DNA from: Ischnura elegans
Taxonomy: Eukaryota; Arthropoda; Insecta; Odonata; Coenagrionidae
Direction: 5' to 3'
DNA length: 64,000 nucleotides
Assembly: GCF_921293095.1 (NCBI RefSeq)
Contig: NC_060251.1
Location: 99,062,566-99,126,565 of the forward strand
Part shown: one piece after another, positions 22,515 to 33,831 of the stretch
Numbering within the stretch: position 1 is the stretch's first letter
Layout of the letters: each line of letters opens with the position of its first letter
Notes under the pieces: model-generated
Told to the model about the DNA's origin: nothing
The model's input: only the letters and a program-made list of their open reading frames with translations
Databases searched by the model: none
Position numbers and translations under genes: made by a program

Positions 22515-22790
22515 CTTAGGCCATGAGGAAGGGATATTATAAGAAGGGTGGAGAGAACACGGTGCCGACATAAGCCTGCTCTTACGGAGAGGCGTCAAGG
22601 GGACCATAGCTTTACGTCCAATCCGACGGACGGAGTGCTGTACTTGGAGGTGTCCTTACACGAATAACTGAAAAAGGGATCGGGAAATCTCTGAAAAAGT
22701 AACCATCAAACACGGAATTTGAACCCCGAACCACAAGTTGAGAAGCCAGCACTATATTCACCACAACAAACCGATCCCCAATATTTTGTA
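22515..22790 (-). repeat. SINE, family S1, minus strand
   Basis: GGTGCCGACATAAGCCTGC, then CAAGGGGACC and ACGTCCAATCCGACGGACGG plus a diverged B-box ATTTGAACCCCGAACC match the S1 unit at 2520-2860. More diverged than the 3.1 kb copy. Confidence 0.72.
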
Positions 22791-23072
22791 TTGCTTTTTA
22801 CCTCGTGGCGAAAAATCGACGGGCTTAACCCTTCCCCCGATAAGTTAATGACGTCAATAACTTTTTCCCAGCGACTCACCACTTCTCCGTCACTCCTCGT
22901 CCTTGCGCATTCATCTCAGGTGGTATTCTGTTATTAACGCTCTAGTGAGTCATTACTTCCGCCAAGGAAGAGCTAATGAGCTAAATCTCCACTGACGTCA
23001 CTAGCTCTTGAAAAGTGGGTCGCAGTTTTTCGCATTTTTTTGATTTTTAAGTCATGAGAAAATGGCTGAATG

Positions 23073-23423
23073 CAGTGGCGTAGCTAGGAATTTCTTTCGG
23101 GAGTGGGTCCAAAACCAGGGAAGGAAATTTTTGAAAAACAGAGCACTAAGTATCTACATCTACATAATACCCTGCAAGCCACCTCTAGGGTGCTTGGCAG
23201 GGGGTGATCAATCACCAGCATGCAGCATACAAGTAATGGGTTCTAAACTAATCTTAACACTTTTCATAATCGAAAAAACTTCATTCGTAAAGAAATATTT
23301 TTAAAATTCATGAATTTTCAATATTTTGCTTTCTTTTATGAAGGAAGATAATTGTGTTTTTATATTTCGGGGGGGGGGGGGGGTGGTCCGGACCCCCGAA
23401 CCCCTCCCCTGGCTACGCCACTG
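23073..23423. mobile_element. hAT-type MITE containing a LINE A insertion
   Basis: Termini CAGTGGCGTAGCTAGG (23073) and GGCTACGCCACTG (ends 23423) are inverted repeats. They are flanked by GCTGAATG (23065-23072) and GCTGAAGG (23424-23431), an 8 bp duplication with one mismatch, as expected for hAT elements. No transposase. A LINE A 3' end in minus orientation lies within it at about 23152-23228, and a 15-nt G run lies near the right end. Confidence 0.85.
23152..23228 (-). mobile_element. LINE A 3' end inserted in the hAT MITE
   Basis: TCTACATCTACATAATACCC, then the reversed hairpin arms and GGGGGTGATCAATCACC and CATGCAGCAT match LINE A 3' ends. Only about 75 bp, a severely 5'-truncated insertion. 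Confidence 0.8.
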
Positions 23424-23436
23424 GCTGAAGGAGTGG

Positions 23437-23690
23437 ATGTGGGAATGCTGTTGCATATAATTGGTCACCCACTGCCAAACACCCTAGAGGTGGCTGACGA
23501 GTTCTCGGAGTCGCCACCGGGTCGGGAACTGCATTTTTGCCAACGTCTCGATGGCCAAGTCGGTTTTCCGAATATCGGCAAAAATGCATTTCCATAGCCG
23601 GCCGCGATTCCGAGAACTCTTCACGCAGTCTGCTCGCCGGGAAAGCACTCCACTCCAAGAGGTGGCTCGGAAGGAATTATGTAGATGTGA
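23437..23690 (+). mobile_element. LINE A 3' UTR end split by a snap-back element
   Basis: Left part 23437-23495 (GTGGGAATGCTGTTGCATA, then ACTGCCAAACACCCTAGAGG and TGGCT). Right part 23658-23690 (AGAGGTGGCTCGG...ATTATGTAGATGTGA). The AGAGGTGGCT shared by both parts is the target duplication of H-d. Confidence 0.8.
23496..23657 (-). mobile_element. Snap-back hammerhead-like element H-d, inserted in LINE A
   Basis: A 162 bp unit between exact 10 bp repeats AGAGGTGGCT (23486-23495, 23658-23667). Inverted arms run from GAGTTCTCGGAGTCG (23500) to CCGAGAACTC (ends about 23619), with TGCATTTTTGCC/GGCAAAAATGCA inside. A ~37 bp one-sided extension lies on the right. The left arm, read in reverse, matches the 35.6 kb unit (CATCGAAACGTCGGCAGTTG type). 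The hammerhead-like boxes are poorly kept here. Confidence 0.78.
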
Positions 23691-24412
23691 TTTCCCCATT
23701 ATTATTCGCGTCGAGGCATTCTCTCGGTCGATGGTGGTTTACGAGGGCGGAAAGAAAGGGCGCCCTCACCCAGGCAGTGGGGGAGGAACGAGTCACGGAC
23801 ACTGAAGCATGCGCATGATTATGCAAGGAAGAGGACCACCGTCCGAGCCTCCCTTATTAATGACTCTCACGCGGTTGCGAGGCAAATGAGTTGTGGCGCT
23901 TTACGGGATAGCTGAAGCGTCGACCACGGAGAAGGTTGACACAAGGAGAGGTCGGTGCGAAAGTCATGCATCACATTTGGCAGAAAAATCGATTTTGACC
24001 ATAGTATGTCACCACAACTTTACGAGTTAACCCTTAATAACCCAATGTTGCTTGTGAGCAACATAAAAAATGTATAAATTTTCAGCCCTATTTGGTGAAT
24101 ATCAAAACTACACATTATTTTGCGGTGTAAATTTTAATGGCGAAATATTTAGCTACCATGATAAACATGATTTGATGGAAAAATTTCAAGTTTTAAAAAT
24201 GAAAAATCTTGATTTTTTATTTCTCCCTGAAGTAGCTCTGGGTTGGGAAGGATTAAGACACAAAATACAATAGGTCTATGGTATTCGGTAGTGGCAGCAA
24301 AAAGAGGCCTTGGTGGTTCCAATCGGTAGAAAAACTGGCGTGAACTTGGGAATTTTGATCAATTTAAGGCTGGTAGGCGATACTTGGTGGAACTTGGTGG
24401 CAGCAAACATAA

Positions 24413-24480
24413 TCTACATCTACAAAATACCCTGCGAGCCACCTCCAGGGTGTTTGGCAGGGGGTGATCAATTACCAGCT
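24413..24480 (-). mobile_element. LINE A 3' end fragment, minus strand
   Basis: ATCTACATCTACAAAATACC, the reversed hairpins and GGGGGTGATCAATTACCAGC. About 68 bp, inserted in otherwise unplaced DNA. Confidence 0.78.
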
Positions 24481-25037
24481 GAAATAAGATACACTGATGT
24501 AAGTTCCACAGAAATTTACTTAACCGACCTAGTTTTCGACATTACACTATGTCTAGGGGATATACAACAGTGTATCTTTCATTATATTTCTTGGGAACTT
24601 TGGGTTCAAACTCCGTTCTAGACAATTGATTCCTCGCCGGTGGCATTCGTGATACATGAGAACAAGTACGGAGGGAGCTTATGTAAAGGGAGAGTTATGA
24701 TACATAGCTTAGAAGTTAAGAGTTTGCTCATCATGTACGCGTGATCTATAAAAAATCTCTACTCCTTCAATGTTTTCATTTAATCCGTGGATGAAATATT
24801 AGTCATCCCTCTACCGTTTTTCTGGTCCGTCACTTTTCACAGTTAAAAGAAGCCAGAAGATATTTGCTGCAATGTATTTCGATTCGTCTATTCCTAAGAA
24901 CGTGAAAATTTTCCATAATGCCAAAATAAAATTTGCAATCGCATGCGCAATAATGCAATCGCAAACTTTAATAATGGGAAAATATTAAACGACATACATA
25001 ATAAAAAAACAAAGACGTACGAAGGTATAAAAAGTTT

Positions 25038-25151
25038 GTCAGAAGTGGGATTCGAACCCACGCCCTCTTACGAGGACCAGAATTCACAAGACCCACATGG
25101 CGGGCAAGAATTTCTTGAGTCTGGCGCCTTAGACCGCTCGGCCATCCTGAC
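25038..25151 (-). tRNA. tRNA-Leu (CAA) with intron, copy 1
   Basis: The minus strand reads GTCAGGATGGCCGAGCGGTC...TCTGAC, 114 bp. The 7 bp acceptor GTCAGGA/TTCTGAC pairs with one G-T, the A box is TGGCCGAGCGG and the B box GGGTTCGAATCCC. The anticodon stem CCAGA/TCTGG holds CTCAAG with anticodon CAA, followed by a ~31 nt intron containing a CCCGC/GTGGG hairpin, then a long variable arm CCTCGTAAGAGGG typical of leucine tRNA. A T5 terminator (AAAAA on the plus strand, 25029-25033) follows. Flanks match the copy at 40586. Looks functional. Confidence 0.95.
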
Positions 25152-27720
25152 GACTGAATTAACTAATCAATGTTGGTCAACTGTTGCTAAACTCAGAACC
25201 CTTTCCGTTTTCCTGTAGTTCTACAAAATATCTTTAATATTAAATGGATGCTGTTAACCTTAGCCACACATTATCCCAATAGTGTAGGATACCGAAAGAC
25301 CCCAGAAGAACAAAGTGACCGTATTTATACTAATCTTTCGCTGCTTGGCAGCTGAAGGCTGATTCAGACGATGCGAAGAAAAACCTCGCTACCAAAATTT
25401 TAATATAGAACCAAAGAGCATTGTTTTTTCTTCAGGTCGGGAACCTAAATATTTTTTCAGAAAAGAGATGCTTTTCTTTCATCCGGAAAATATATCTTGC
25501 GTTAAACCAAACATAATCGACAATTACATCAATCCGTGGGACCAAAAATTTTCGTGGAATAGAGAGTACAAGAAATAGTCAGTGGAAACACGGGAATAAA
25601 GGAGAACAGGAAACGTTACTTGAAGTGTATACAGGTAGGGATAGTAAATGCAAAGAATTCGCAGTGTACGTGGAATCGCGAGTACCAAGTAATCGCTAAT
25701 CAGTACTTGGTTCGGAAATGTACCAGGATCATTAGTGTTCGATACAGGAAAGTGCTCGTTTCGCCCACCCCTTGTACTGCGCACACACCATGAGTGCTCT
25801 TGTTCATATTTACTCGGACAAGGAGTAGAAACATTGCATTAAAGTCACCCTACGGTACACACCGTCCGCGTCACTTTACCACCACGTGCACAGACAACCC
25901 CCTCCCACCTTCCACCACCCCTTCCACTCCGAATTCCCAAATGCACCGCGGCGACGTCACGTGCCACTCGCGATCGACCCGTGCTGAAAACGTGAAACGG
26001 TCCGGAATGGCCAGGACGGATTCATAACGGAGTGTCGAGGTCAACAATGCATGAAATGAGCGGTGGCTCACAGACTGTCCAGGAGAACAAAGGCAGTGAG
26101 CGGGGGAGAGGTTTGTCCAGGCACGGGAAAGACTGGAAGAGGACGGGTGACGAGATGGAGCCTTGAGGTACACCCCGGGCTTCCATTTATTTTCATACTA
26201 TTAGCGGGCTTTTTCGGGGGTGGGGAGGGCGGTATTTACTTTATCAAATCCACGTCACGCCATCATCATCATCATATGGCTAATAACCCTTCTGATCGTA
26301 GAAAAAGCCTATTACTACTTGTTGAACAAGTATTTATATGATTAAAATTATCAACATCGATATTGGAAATGAAAAAATAAACAAATGGCTCCGGATCGAT
26401 TAATACAAAAAAAAAATGGACTAAATTAATTTTGATTTTGAATTGTAAATGATTATCCATGGCGTCAAAAAACGTTGAAAATAGGGCCAAGCGAAACATA
26501 TATCCAATGAATTATTTTTTGGAATATTAATAAGATTTTCGACAAGAATATTTGAATAATGAGATGATTTTCTACCATCAAAGGGTGAATTATTTACAAG
26601 AATGTGGATGCATCAGATAAAAATATAAATGTAAAATGTTTTTCACGTAAATTTTATAAAAATATCCACATTATATTCCCTCTACCAGAAAAATACGAAC
26701 ACAATACAGAATCGGAGGAGAAGAAGGGTTATAATTTCATCCAATTACATGACTTATGTGATGTTAATTACTCAAATTCACTCCGTTTACGTACTAAGTG
26801 ATGAAAGAACTCATACAGATAAAAATTAGCAGCGAAAGCATTCGTTACATGTCCCTAGTAGATTCCATGTTTCGTAAAATTTCATATTTTTCGGGGGAGA
26901 GTAAGAAGCCAAAGAAACACGCCAACGACTAACCGGGCCAGATAAATGCTGAAGACAGATAAATTAATCGTTGAGCAACGCTGAACACGCGGTCGGCCAG
27001 CAGAGATTTATACGCTATATTTTATACATTTCCCGACACTTTTTAAATCACGTAACCGCCACACTGAACACACCAGATTGTCGGCGATACCGCAGGAGTG
27101 GGCGTTGGGAGGGGCTAACGCCACGAGAATCGTTTAATCCACCAAAACGACAGTTGACGTTCCCGTCAAAATGGCATTACTCCAGAGGGCCAGATTAGAA
27201 CCATTTCACGTTCGTTTCCATACACATAATTCCCACGGACGAAAAAAAAAATAAGTACGACCGTCATTAATCATCGAACTTCATCTTGAATGAAAGTCAC
27301 ACACGCTCCATCTCTCGCCACACGTTACTGTGTGTGAGTGTCAGCGAAATACGTGGACCAATCGAGACACGTATTTTGAAAACGGTCCGATTAATGGAGG
27401 CATTTTCCACCCATCTCGAAACCTCGTTAAAATGAAGCACACTCCACTGGCTTATGTGTCATAATGCGGGATGATGATTTTGCGGGAGAGCTCGCATATT
27501 GAAGCGGGGCATAAGGGCGGAAATTTTACCCGGCAATGATAATGGAAGCAAAATTCTAAATTGAAGAAGAGTGACGAAATTAAATCTGCGAGATGTAATT
27601 TCGCGCGGTGGCAAGCGATACGCTGCACCAGATATGCAATATCAACGACATAACATTATTATGTACAAACCAGGGATATTTTTATGATAGGCATAATTTT
27701 AATAATTGGATATAAGTGAT
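25152..27720. other. Gene-free stretch
   Basis: 25152-25320 is the duplicated upstream flank of the tRNA. 25840-26170 is GC-richer, with 77-100 codon frames on both strands but no motif. A (CAT)n run lies at about 26261-26274. The rest is AT-rich and unplaced. Confidence 0.4.
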
Positions 27721-27723
27721 ATT

Positions 27724-27800
27724 TTGCCAAACAGATAGGTAATATGGGTAATCGTTTTTCCCCCGAACAATAAAGGGCTTTAACAAATGCTAATAGGAAC
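27724..27800 (+). mobile_element. LINE B coding fragment
   Basis: GCCAAACAGATAGG...TCGTTTTTCCCCCGAACAAT, then AAAGGGCTTTAACAAA matches the C-terminal end of LINE B (compare 52580-52645). The 3' UTR is absent. Confidence 0.6.
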
Positions 27801-27874
27801 ATGCAACAATGCGCTGCAGCCACTCATTTCATTTTATTTGTTAACGGTTGGTGGCTAATCGACCCCGCGGTAAA

Positions 27875-27962
27875 AAAAACAACTAGGCTCACCCGAGAAT
27901 CGAACCCGGATCATCCTAATTCCGTTAATGTGTTCTACCAGTTTCACCATCTAGCTCTGCTG
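27875..27962 (-). repeat. tRNA-like SINE head, minus strand
   Basis: The minus strand carries CTAGATGGTGAAACTGG (A-box-like) and CCGGGTTCGATTCTCGG (B box), but the acceptor ends do not pair, so it is read as a tRNA-derived SINE or decayed tRNA rather than a working gene. Confidence 0.5.
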
Positions 27963-28095
27963 GCATACCATTACGGCAATCTGGAGATCCTGGTTCGAAT
28001 TCCGGCAAAACCAAATAATTCTTTCATATGAAATTTCATCCTTGGTGTACCTAACTTTGGACACCTGACTTTATACAAAGTTACCTGCTTCATGC
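27955..28095 (+). repeat. SINE, family S2
   Basis: B-box-like TGGTTCGAATTCC, then CCAAATAATTCTTTC, GAAATTTCATCCTTGGTGTA, CTAACTTTGG and TACAAAGTTACCTG match the S2 tail at 1560-1680 and 55520-55630. Confidence 0.72.
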
Positions 28096-29755
28096 AATGC
28101 TTGGGAAAACTTTATTACTATGTCGGAATTACCCGAGATATTGTGACATGATGCATTTAATTTGTACGTTTCACGGTCATAATTTGTATCATATCTACCC
28201 GGGTTTCATTCTTATAATCAGGTCATTGACTTATTGCAGTGAAGGATTTTTTATGACAAAACCTGGGCAGGTAGAACAAAAATTATAGCTTCGGAACATG
28301 CAATGCTGTTGTATTTTTTCTCTGTGCAGTGGTTCCACCGAGTTATTTCGAAAAGCACTGATTTTTAGCTATGTAATCAACAAATAACGGCAGAATTTAA
28401 TGAACACAATATATATAATGACAGTCACATACAGATGCTCACTCATTATTAAGAACACCACTAATTGGTATCGGAGAATCACCGTCACGTTATTTAATCA
28501 AAAAATGTCGAAACTAGGAAGCAAGCGACGACGCTTAATGGCTCAAAATCGAAAAAAATATCAAAAGTTGGTTTTTTGGATATTTTTCAAGGAAGTGTAG
28601 AGAGATGTATTCGAAAGCTATACGATATGAAACGAGATTCTATAGGATAAGTGCCTCACTTAAACATATTAGGCTAATATTCGTTATATTATTATTGCAT
28701 TTCAGAGGAATTGAATTTACCGTTTACGCACAACGTGCGTCGGTACTGAAATGACGAAAACCTTCGAATTGATATCAGAATTTTTGCCACATAGCTTTAT
28801 CTTAAATTAGGCCAATAAACAAGGTCGAGATAAAAATACTAATTTAGAGTATTAGCATTTTTCCCTTCCCAAAGTATAAAAATGGAGATGCTTTGAATAC
28901 ACGAACTTGGAAAATATATATAAATAATGAATGATAATATGCCTAAGTTGTTCTCTTTTTTTGGTTAACCTACGTATAAATATCTGCTTCACCCAAAAGG
29001 CTTAACAAACTAGTTGCAAGTGTAAACAAGCATCTAACTAAGCCACGCGTTTGACCTCTGAGCGGTCAAAACTCAAGAAACGGCTTCAAAACTTGGTACC
29101 CATAATCTGGAAAATGAGATAAATCGACTACATCCTGCTATCCACTGGATCAGCGGAATTTGTGGCGCCCACAAATACAACTGCTTCGACGCCACAGAAC
29201 TGGACACAACTGGAAACCTGGAGGCCGGCGCTTCAATGTCTTCAATTTAGATTATTAAGCCAAGGAAGCTTAAAGGCCAAATCATGCAACAGGATTGCCA
29301 AGAATCCTCCAAGGAAGACACATATGTATCACGAACTTCTATTACCTTGAACACGCAAGCACTACTTTCTTAAAATGCCTTGATACAAAACAAATTTTAT
29401 CACCATGCATATCGCTGGCTAAGTTCTAGCAACACGTATCTCAAATTCGGCCGGTTTGAAAGAGGTATCTTTAACAAAGTGTATTAACATTAAAAAAATA
29501 AAATACAAGCAAAAGCAACTCTTAGTTTGCATTTATAAATGCTTCTTTTTCAGTTTTATGAACTTTATGTTTTTCATTTCAGCGTACAAGTACAATAAAA
29601 TAATAATTTTGTTGCTCTCCTCAAAAGTTGTTATTTTTGAGATACAGGTTGTTAGAACTTTGCCATCGATATACTGATTATTTGATTAAACGGGGTTAAA
29701 TATCGGTAGTGTTAATAACAACATAAAGGAAAAAAATGCTTTGAAAAAAAATTCG
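28096..29755. other. AT-rich gene-free DNA
   Basis: No recognisable gene or repeat; short frames only. Confidence 0.4.
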
Positions 29756-29758
29756 CCT

Positions 29759-29814
29759 CGGAGTAGGAGGATGTTGGTATAAGCAGATGCTTATACCAAC
29801 ATCCTCCTACTCCG
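29759..29814. repeat. Perfect 27 bp-arm hairpin
   Basis: Arms 29759-29785 (CGGAGTAGGAGGATGTTGGT...) and 29788-29814 are exact reverse complements with a 2 nt apex GA. No mismatch in 27 bp. No coding content and no clear flanking duplication. Confidence 0.9.
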
Positions 29815-31300
29815 CTTTGTAGATGCAATAATTTGCCATAGTTTCTGCTTTCGCCGCGCTGGACTGCATTTCTCTCCATTGCTTTTCCTATGACGATGTT
29901 TCCTTCCTGATGTGACCAGCGCACAGTGGGCGGAAATCGAAAAAAGTGTGACAAAACCTTAAATTTTCACAATTTTTTTGGTAAACAAAAATGGTACAGT
30001 CCAATAGAATAATGTCCAAGGATCAAGGAACTATGGCTATTTAAATATTTGGTTCACCCATTAAATCATTAGAAGCCGTTAATGACGAGAAAAAATTATA
30101 AAAAATTTCAATTCTGAATTTCTGCAAAAATCGAGTATTTACTTTCGCTAGTGAGCCGTTAATATGGTTTTCCATAAATTTCAACGCATATTTTGTAAGA
30201 GAATAAACTTTTTCTAAGAATTATAAGGGATAGTTTAATTATTTTTATCAATTTTTCATATAATAATTAAACATTCAAAAGTGCATTGTTTTTGGACTAT
30301 TTTTGACATAAAGTGGAAAATAACTTTATGAGGGCGACGAGACTCGATCGTAAAATTCATATGGAAAGAAAGACCTGAATATTGACTAAATGATCCAAAA
30401 GAAAAATCTTGCTCCAACTTGCTACCTTGCTTTTAATGATGGGATATGTATAAAAAGTCAACGCAGCCGGCCGGCCCGGCCGCGGAATATCCTGATTTGG
30501 TTTTTGCTCCAGTTTAAAGCAAATAATGGTTCCACCACTATTATTTTTACCCCAATTGTCAAGAAATATGTGACATCTAAAAGTAAAGGCAATGTTTTGT
30601 CCAAAAAAACTTTCGTACTCTCTTGTGGCACATAGAAAGTATAAAATTCGCCGCTGCCGCCGGTCACCCAGGAGCCCGATGAGGACGTGTGACCATACGT
30701 CTGCAGCGTAGGCCACGAAACGTCATCTGGACTCAACTTCGACGCAGCTAACCCGAAAAACAATGAGGAGAAATGCAGATTAGCCTGAGTACCCAAAAAA
30801 TAGTAGGTAATGATGAGTTGTTAGAGTTCATTCCTGGAGCCAGAATGTATAGGAGCGAGGAATTCGTCCGTGAATATTCTAGTGCTTATCAATCGGCTCT
30901 TGTCGTCCGACATCACTCGAATTTCTCGCCTGCCCGTTAATCGATCAAATAATTCACTCTCACGTGCCTTCGCAACCTGTGTGGAGTGGAGGTTGGAGTG
31001 ATTCCACAGCGAGATAGCATTAAAATACTAACTCACTACCGAAGCCGCCATTTGCAAAATGCAATCTGCATCAAAATCAGCAAACAGATTTTCGGATATG
31101 ACCAAAATATACAGCCAGCTGAGTGACGAATTTCGACGGAGAGAATAAAACCCCATTCAACATAAAAGGTATTTATCACTGAAATTGTTCATAAATATAA
31201 TTACATAGCATTGCATATATATAGAGTATGTAAGTGAGGAACAAGTGTAGAAGTGAGGACACAATTTATAATATGCTAAATATGGAATATGTTTTTCCAT
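29815..31300. other. Gene-free stretch
   Basis: Includes a short GC cluster GGCCGGCCCGGCCGCGG near 30468-30484 and a 119-codon minus-strand frame (30357-30716) with no motif I can assign; probably not a gene. Confidence 0.4.
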
Positions 31301-31304
31301 TGGA

Positions 31305-31700
31305 GCGAGGATTGGAAGTTTACAGGTGCAGAGAGTAGAAGCATTATGAATGAGGTACCATTGATGAATGATTAAGATAAAAATGGATCGCCCGAGTAAG
31401 TATTGAGATAGTGCTTAGAGGAATGGGAGAAAAGGGAAGACGTCTAAATAGGACTCTTAATATATGATGGCCCGATGAAAACAATCACAGTAGGACAGGT
31501 GGAAGGGATGAAGGGCAAAGGACGGCACCGAATGAGTTATATAGGATAGGTTATAAAGGCATAAAAGAGAAGAAATACGTCTCTATGAAAAGGTTTGCGG
31601 ATAAGAGAGAGGAATGGAGAGCTGCGTCAAACAAATCTTATAATTGTCTAATCTTAGCCCGTAATAAATCTTAGCATTGTTGACTTAATGATGATGTTAG
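31305..31700 (+). mobile_element. LINE G 3' end, plus strand
   Basis: Matches 44578-44885 and the reverse of 50924-51256: GATGGCCCGATGAAAACAAT, GTAGGACAGG, GAGTTATATAGGATAGGTTA, AAAGAGAAGAAATACGTC, GGATAAGAGAGAGGAATGG, AGAGCTGCGTCA and a final TTGACTTAATGATGATG. Coding content has decayed. Confidence 0.75.
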
Positions 31701-33385
31701 GTACAGTATCGACGGATAAAGACAAGGGAGGAGTCCATAATAAAGAATCTAAGTTAGATAGCTACCATTCAATATTCCTTGCAATTGTCTAAACCTTTCC
31801 TTCGACACAATTAAGGAGGAAAACACCGCCATAATTTTCGAAAAACTAACATTTTATTAATGTTAGTTAAAAAATGTGTAGTTCACCTACCGTTTCTAGA
31901 AAGGGAGGTACGATGTTGGCTCATTTATATCACACTATAATCCTCACCTTAGGTGTCAAGCTGTTGGACACATGGTCTTTACAGTTAACCCTTTCAACAG
32001 AAATATAAAATCATTACCACCATGAAATGCAGCCACTAAAACGTAATGAATATGACCCATAATTTTCAACGAATTCATCCAAATTGAAAACACGAATGCC
32101 CTGACACAGACATTTTTATCATTTCTCTTAATTTAAACACGAACCTTGTGACAGTTAAAAAATTAATGACATTTCCTTCCACACGTATAGCCATGCGGCA
32201 CACAATGTGACAAGAGGATAAAAAATGGATGACATAAAAATTGTCCCTATCGGGACCTGTCCGATTCAGCCAGCACCACATCAGTGGCTGACTTCAGACC
32301 CAAAAAAAAAGCGCAGAGACCGCAGAGGATAAAAATAAACGAGATGAGGGGACATAAAAACAAATACGAAACAGAGCGCGAAACGTGAGTGACCACACGC
32401 ACTCCGTCGCTCGCTTGTCCAACGCATACGGACCAAGGGGAGTGAAATATATGGAGGCGATGTTTCCGAGTGTTTTTTTTTCGTGATTCAGCAATCTACG
32501 TTTTTGGACAATATTTGGGCTTAAGCTGTGTCCTAACTCATTAGGAATTAGAGAGCATGGATTTGGGCGGCTAAATTTTGGGGGGCCAAACCAAAAGGGA
32601 GCATGCATTGGGACATCCTATCATAAAATGCTATTTTATGATGTAAAAAAAGTTACAATTGTGGTTCTGCAATATTGGGCAATGTGGGGGGCGGACCCTC
32701 AAGGGGGGGGGGGGGGGTGCCGCCGCGTCCCCCATCTGCATTCGCCACTGGCACGAACTCGAGGAGAGGACTCGTACTCTACAACTCTCATTCTGTTTTC
32801 AGTGTCTTTTTTTTCACTCGATTCGCGCGAAACGATGCTATTTTCGTGAGTGACACAGCCGCGAGGGGGGCTGCTGATGGGATCATCGCTCCATCTCAGG
32901 GCGTGTGGGAGGAGGGGAAGGGCAAAGAGAAAGAGGGAAACATGGGAAGAGGGGAAAAACATGAAAGAAAAAAAAGAAAATCGCATCAAAGGACAGTGGT
33001 ATGGCCATGGCTGGCTGGAAGGGGGGAAGCGGGCGGAGGCGCATGTAAACAAATCGATTATCCTCCCTCAAGCCCGCGAGCATACAAAGAGGAGGAGAAG
33101 AGAGGGGAAGGGGAAAAGGATAACAGGGAAACATTAAGGAGGTAGCATTAAGAGGGGGTGGAGGGTGTGAAGATAAGGGAAGGAGGGGATTCCAGAAAGA
33201 GGTTTAGATTAAAGCAGCACCACACCCCTCTTGAGACCTCGAGTGGCGGTTGGGTGGGATATTAAAGGTTCGCCACATCGTTAATTCCACCACGGCTCCA
33301 TCTTTGACCACGATAAGGGCTGAGGCATCGTTTCAAGTACATCTACATACTACTCCACCAGCCGCTCCAATAGGCGTTTGCAGGG
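31701..33385. other. Gene-free stretch with possible hAT end
   Basis: A 14-nt G run at about 32705-32718 is followed by CATTCGCCACTGG (32737-32749), like the right end of the hAT MITEs, but no matching left end was found. 32890-33140 is purine-rich with long chance frames. Confidence 0.4.
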
Positions 33386-33389
33386 GGGT

Positions 33390-33757
33390 GGCTGAAGTCA
33401 GAATGTCTTTTATTCCAAGATCAATAAGAGACTATAACGGCAGCAATAGAACTCACAAATTGATTAGATGACTTATAATGCAACCTACTAACTTGTGTAT
33501 ACATAAATGCATGTTTCTGAATTTTCTTATTATTTCTAACGGCATGTTTTGTGTGTTCTAGCTTTATTCGTAGATAACCTTAATGATTAGTTGGCATGTT
33601 TTGCCATTTCATGAATGTGGTAGTATAATTTGTTAGCATGCGTAACGTTTTTTGTACCGTGTGGTGAGCATGTGGGAATCCTATTGCATGCTGGTGATTG
33701 ATCACCCCCTGCCAAACACCCTACAGGTGGCTCGTAGGGTATTATACAGATGCAGAT
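33390..33757 (+). mobile_element. LINE A 3' end, best 3' UTR copy
   Basis: The coding end reads MSFIPRSIRDYNGSNRTHKL up to about 33466. It is followed by a ~290 bp 3' UTR with TAACGGCATGTTTTGTGTG, GAGCATGTGGGAATCCTATT and hairpin 1 GGTGATTGATCACC. Hairpin 2 follows (CCCTGCCAAACACCC paired with GGTGGCTCGTAGGG), then ATTATACAGATGCAGATC. 5'-truncated. Confidence 0.82.
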
Positions 33758-33831
33758 CTAAAGACACCAGCCGTTACCAAATGTAAAGGAATCTCCACGT
33801 CATACATCTTCTTACAGCTGAGAATACAAGT

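Noticed and set aside
27875-27962. Possible tRNA gene on the minus strand
   Set aside because: A and B boxes are present but acceptor ends do not pair and an S2 SINE abuts it; kept as a tRNA-like SINE head.
30357-30716. 119-codon open frame on the minus strand
   Set aside because: No motif, unusual composition, overlapping 81- and 112-codon frames in other phases; most likely chance.
32640-32749. Another hAT MITE ending CATTCGCCACTGG
   Set aside because: No matching left end or 8 bp duplication was found; noted only in the stretch description.
32675-33145. 156-codon glycine/arginine/lysine-rich frame
   Set aside because: Starts in a poly-G run and continues through purine-rich low-complexity DNA, with long frames on both strands.
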